Source of the DNA: Volvox africanus
Taxonomy: Eukaryota; Chlorophyta; Chlorophyceae; Chlamydomonadales; Volvocaceae
DNA length: 64,000 nt
Direction of reading: 5' to 3'
Assembly (NCBI GenBank): GCA_030268105.1
Contig: BSDZ01000017.1
Coordinates: 1,654,001-1,718,000 of the forward strand
The position numbers and the translations under genes were made by a program. The notes beneath the pieces were generated by a model, which did not search any database, was not told the DNA's origin, and saw only the letters and a program-made list of their open reading frames with translations. This document shows, in pieces, positions 61,134 to 64,000 of this stretch (within the stretch, counting starts at the first letter, position 1; each line of letters begins with the position of its first letter).

Positions 61134-64000
61134 CAACAACAACAACAACAGCCATCCGGGACAGGTAGGGATACAGCACCGGGAGTGCATGCTGGTGTGT
61201 TTTCCCGGTCCGTGGGGTAGTTTGATGTAGAGGCATCGCGTGCATTTGCGCAATGATTTTCTGGAGAAGTGGAGAGGGCTGGTTTTATGAACAAAGCCCA
61301 GCGCATCCAGGAAATGCTCTTTTCTGTCTTCCTTTCCCGGATTCCTAAGCTTCAATGTCAATCTGCTTTATGCTGATCGCCTGGCCCCCATGATCCACTG
61401 CCTTCCCGCCAAGGGCCACAAGCTAGCGCCGTTCAAAGCCTGCAGCTGCCTACGTTGCTGTCGAGTCCATCCGGGCAACCCCAGGTCACCGCTTCGCTTA
61501 CAACCATTCAACAACCCGGAGCGGCTCATCCCTCTTTGAGCTACGTTGGGCCTTCTGCATCCCTCACTCCAACCCAGCAGCAACTGCCCCAGCAGAGCCA
61601 GCTTGCTCAGCACCAAGGCCATCAACCACTGCTGTTGCCCCAGCAGCCCCAGCATCAGCAGGGGCCGACCCAGCCGCAGCCCCAGCCCCAGCCGCAGCCC
61701 CAGCCCCAGCCCCAGCAACCGACCCCGACCACGACACCTTCCGCTTCTGTGGCAACCGGCCCCTCGGGCCGCCAAGACGGTGCCGGTGGCGTGAAGTCTA
61801 CAGCGGTGCCGGACCTGCAGCCTCTGAAGGTGCAGGCGGGTAAAGAACTTGGAAAAGAAGCTTCAAGCAAGACATCAGGTGCGATGCAACGCATAGTTTC
61901 TTTACATGATATATTTTCTGTTATTTTTTAAATCCTATATTTTACACTCCTTGTTTATAATCCGGCCTAGCGCAGAAGAGGCTTTCGTCTCACGGTTGTG
62001 CCTGTGATCCCCTTATGTCCTCACAAGGAGTTCATAAGGAGATCACAGAGTCTTGTCCTGAGGGTCCGGTCGAGGTGGAACTGCATTGGCAACCCCGGTT
62101 GCTTCGTACTGTAGCTGGGCGCCCTGCGCATGATTTGGCAGGGGGACTGCCTGGGCAAGAGATAGGTCTCAGGCATCGGCTCATCTAATTGCTGTCCTGC
62201 AGGGTTTCAAAAGTACGACGTTCAAAAGCTATCCGACAAGTTCGATAACTCCAAGTTCGAGAAGGGGAGCGGTGGCCTGGAGGCACTGGCTGCTGCTGCA
62301 GCGGAGCTTGGGGACCGGTGCGGTGCGGACCAGGACGAGCTTGACCGAAGGGGCCGCGTGTCCTCGCCGACCAATGCCGCTGCCTCTCCGACGTTAGCAC
62401 CTGCGCACACCCAGGGTGACCATCAGCACCACAATAATATTCGCAACACGGTTGAGAACCAGCCGGGGACGCGTGTTGCCAGCGGACCGACGTCACCGCG
62501 ACTCCACCACCTGGAGCAGCGGAAGGGCGACGTAAGCAGATCTGTAACGGGGAAGAGCGGCAATATGGGAAAATTGATCTGGGTAGAGCTCCTTTCATGT
62601 GAAAAGATATTACAGACGACAGAAGAGGAGAGAGAACAGATTTCTTAGCCACAAGGCGGGGCAGGGGTTAGATGCGAGGCGCGTGGCAGAGATGCCGCAT
62701 TTGCCATGATGTGATTGCAGTTGCATGTTCATGGAGAGCCGTGGATACAATAGTTACGGACATGTTTATCTGTTACTCACCACTGTTTTATTTACGCGAG
62801 TGCAGGTGCAGGGCTGCGCACCGCTCTTGTGAAATGTTCCTTCAACTAGTAACTTTATGTGCTTTGGTCCTTGCGCGTTCCGCTCAGGTCAAGATCTTTG
62901 GGCGCGGACCGTTCACCGCCGTCGAGGAGATGGATGAGACTCCAGCCGACTCAGCAGGTGTGTGTGTGCTGATAGGCATGTTCGTTCGCAATTAGCCGGA
63001 AGCGTTAAACGAACCTATGGGGGGCATCATGTGGCATGAGGGTTGTGCATTTCTGCAATACGTTGCTCCCCGTTTAAATTTATTATATTTTTATTATTAT
63101 GTGCTTTGATGGGAGCGACTGCGAAGTGTGTAAATATGTGCCCGAAGTCATACCGCTGGTGTGAGGGGTTGGTTGTTCCGGGACTTTGCAGGATGCGAGA
63201 GCCCCAGCCGGGATTCTGTACAGGTCTGAACAAGGCTCAAACTACGTGCAGACTGTTCGCGAGGTCGCGGTTGGCTTTTTGTGGGCCTCTGATGGTTCGC
63301 GTTGATCACTATAGTTGTATTGAGATTGCACCGGGAGAGGTATGCCCCGCCTAAGTTGATTCCGGCCCTGTATTAACTTTACGTTGCAGAAGTGGATGGT
63401 CCCACGGCGCCCCAGCCCGCCAGCAGTGTTGCGATGCCGTGTTCCGCCAAAGAGCTTCGGACTCGGGTGCACCTTCAAATGGACCAGGCCGCGCAGGACG
63501 TGGAGGACGGAGGTCAGCAGTCTGATCCCCAGCAGCAGCAGCAGCAACAGGTCACACAGTTTACGCAGCAGCCAGCATCCTCGCCACAGCAGCAACAGCT
63601 GCAGCAGCAACGATCCTCCCAGCAACAGCTCACACATGCACCCACCCAGAATCACCCCCAACAGCAGCAGCAGCCGCCCTCCGGTCCTGTGGTATCTGGT
63701 TTACCAGCTGGCAACGAGTCCGTCTCTCCAACAACAGTTGCCGTGGCCTTGCCGCAGGCGCTTAGTACGGTTCAAGCTACCCCGGGGCCTGGCAACTCCC
63801 AGACGCTCATTTACCACCTGCTGCCGCAAGTGGACAGCCTGACTGCGCTGGCGCACCGGGGCATCGTGCCCGTGTCGTATCCGGCACAGTTGGGCTTGGG
63901 GCAACAGATTATCAACGCCGGGCAGCAATATCTGCTGGTCACTGGCCAGGTGCCTTCGCTAATGACTAGTCAAGTGCAGGGTCAGTATGTGATTGCGGCA
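57401..64000 (+). CDS. Gln-rich putative transcription regulator with atypical bHLH-like segment (partial)
   Basis: The exons 57401-57736, 58951-59212, 59523-59636, 59892-60157, 60405-61164, 61414-61878, 62203-62531, 62888-62957 and 63390 onward are phase-compatible and give 1071 residues before the window ends in an open exon. Exon 4 could instead end at 60181 with a GC donor. Residues ~115-175 read as a basic segment and helix (HSKAARRGPMDEMRQLVRI), a Gly-rich loop and a second helix (VKEEHIKDYLNKVLG), resembling bHLH. The E-box-contacting Glu is Ala here. A nuclear localisation signal (PKRRKK) lies at ~370-375. Gln-rich activation-type regions follow, with Q17 at ~559-575, a Pro-Gln repeat and a second Gln block from ~63525. 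Introns 1 (57737-58950) and 2 (59213-59522) hold nothing coding. A nuclear transcription factor or co-regulator is the best reading. The DNA-binding claim is weak. Confidence 0.68.
61101..61151 (+). repeat. Poly-Gln tract, (CAG)8(CAA)8CAG
   Basis: Seventeen Gln codons in exon 5 of the Gln-rich regulator are split into a pure CAG block followed by a pure CAA block. The tract continues the reading frame. Confidence 0.9.
61669..61723 (+). repeat. Pro-Gln dipeptide coding repeat
   Basis: Tandem CCNCAG units encode about eight Pro-Gln pairs in exon 6 of the Gln-rich regulator, as in activation-domain linkers. Confidence 0.85.

Noticed and set aside
1..64000. Reverse transcriptase, transposase, tRNA or rRNA genes
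   Set aside because: I looked for their usual motifs and structures by eye and found none that I could support.

Overview
The window is nuclear DNA of a green alga, most likely a volvocine (the Chlamydomonas/Volvox group). It shows GC-rich coding exons split by many short GT-AG introns, TGTAA-type poly(A) signals, low-complexity Gly/Ala/Ser/Gln stretches inside proteins, long (CA)n and AT microsatellites confined to introns, and a degenerate run of the volvocine telomere repeat TTTTAGGG. One gene is an algal-type chloroplast CSP41A. There is no bacterial operon, tRNA, rRNA, CRISPR array or intact transposon. All gene models were assembled by hand by joining exons at GT/AG sites in compatible phase. 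Every complete model gives a reading frame that is an exact multiple of three.

Layout. (1) 1-9244, minus strand: a large multi-exon gene running off the left edge, with coiled coils and a Cys4 motif, of unknown function. (2) 9649-34064, plus strand: a 32-exon gene for a giant protein of about 3743 residues, with an RCC1 beta-propeller, EF-hand/TPPP-like helical modules, a TPR region and a low-complexity tail. It diverges from gene 1 across about 400 bp. (3) 35103-39913, plus strand: an organelle-targeted helical-repeat protein. (4) 40202-40896, minus strand: CMC1, a twin-CX9C cytochrome oxidase assembly factor. It is divergent from (5) 41209-41815, plus strand: a small TFIIIC triple-barrel subunit. 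(6) 43130-47298, minus strand: CSP41A, whose C-terminal tail carries two Rubisco-binding motifs. It is divergent from (7) 47529-57127, plus strand: a helical-repeat protein of about 2397 residues with a 4.7-kb exon. (8) 57401 to the right edge, plus strand: a Gln-rich, nuclear-type regulator with an atypical bHLH-like segment.

Functional themes. The centre of the window (35-57 kb) is rich in organelle genes: two helical-repeat proteins of the kind that bind organelle RNA, the chloroplast RNA-binding CSP41A and the mitochondrial CMC1. CSP41A and the large repeat protein share a divergent upstream region of about 230 bp, so co-expression is possible. The most interesting single signal is the CSP41A tail, which links an RNA-binding protein to Rubisco and the pyrenoid. 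The most interesting architecture is the giant RCC1/EF-like/TPR protein, whose introns carry complementary CA and GT repeats placed on either side of exons 19-26.
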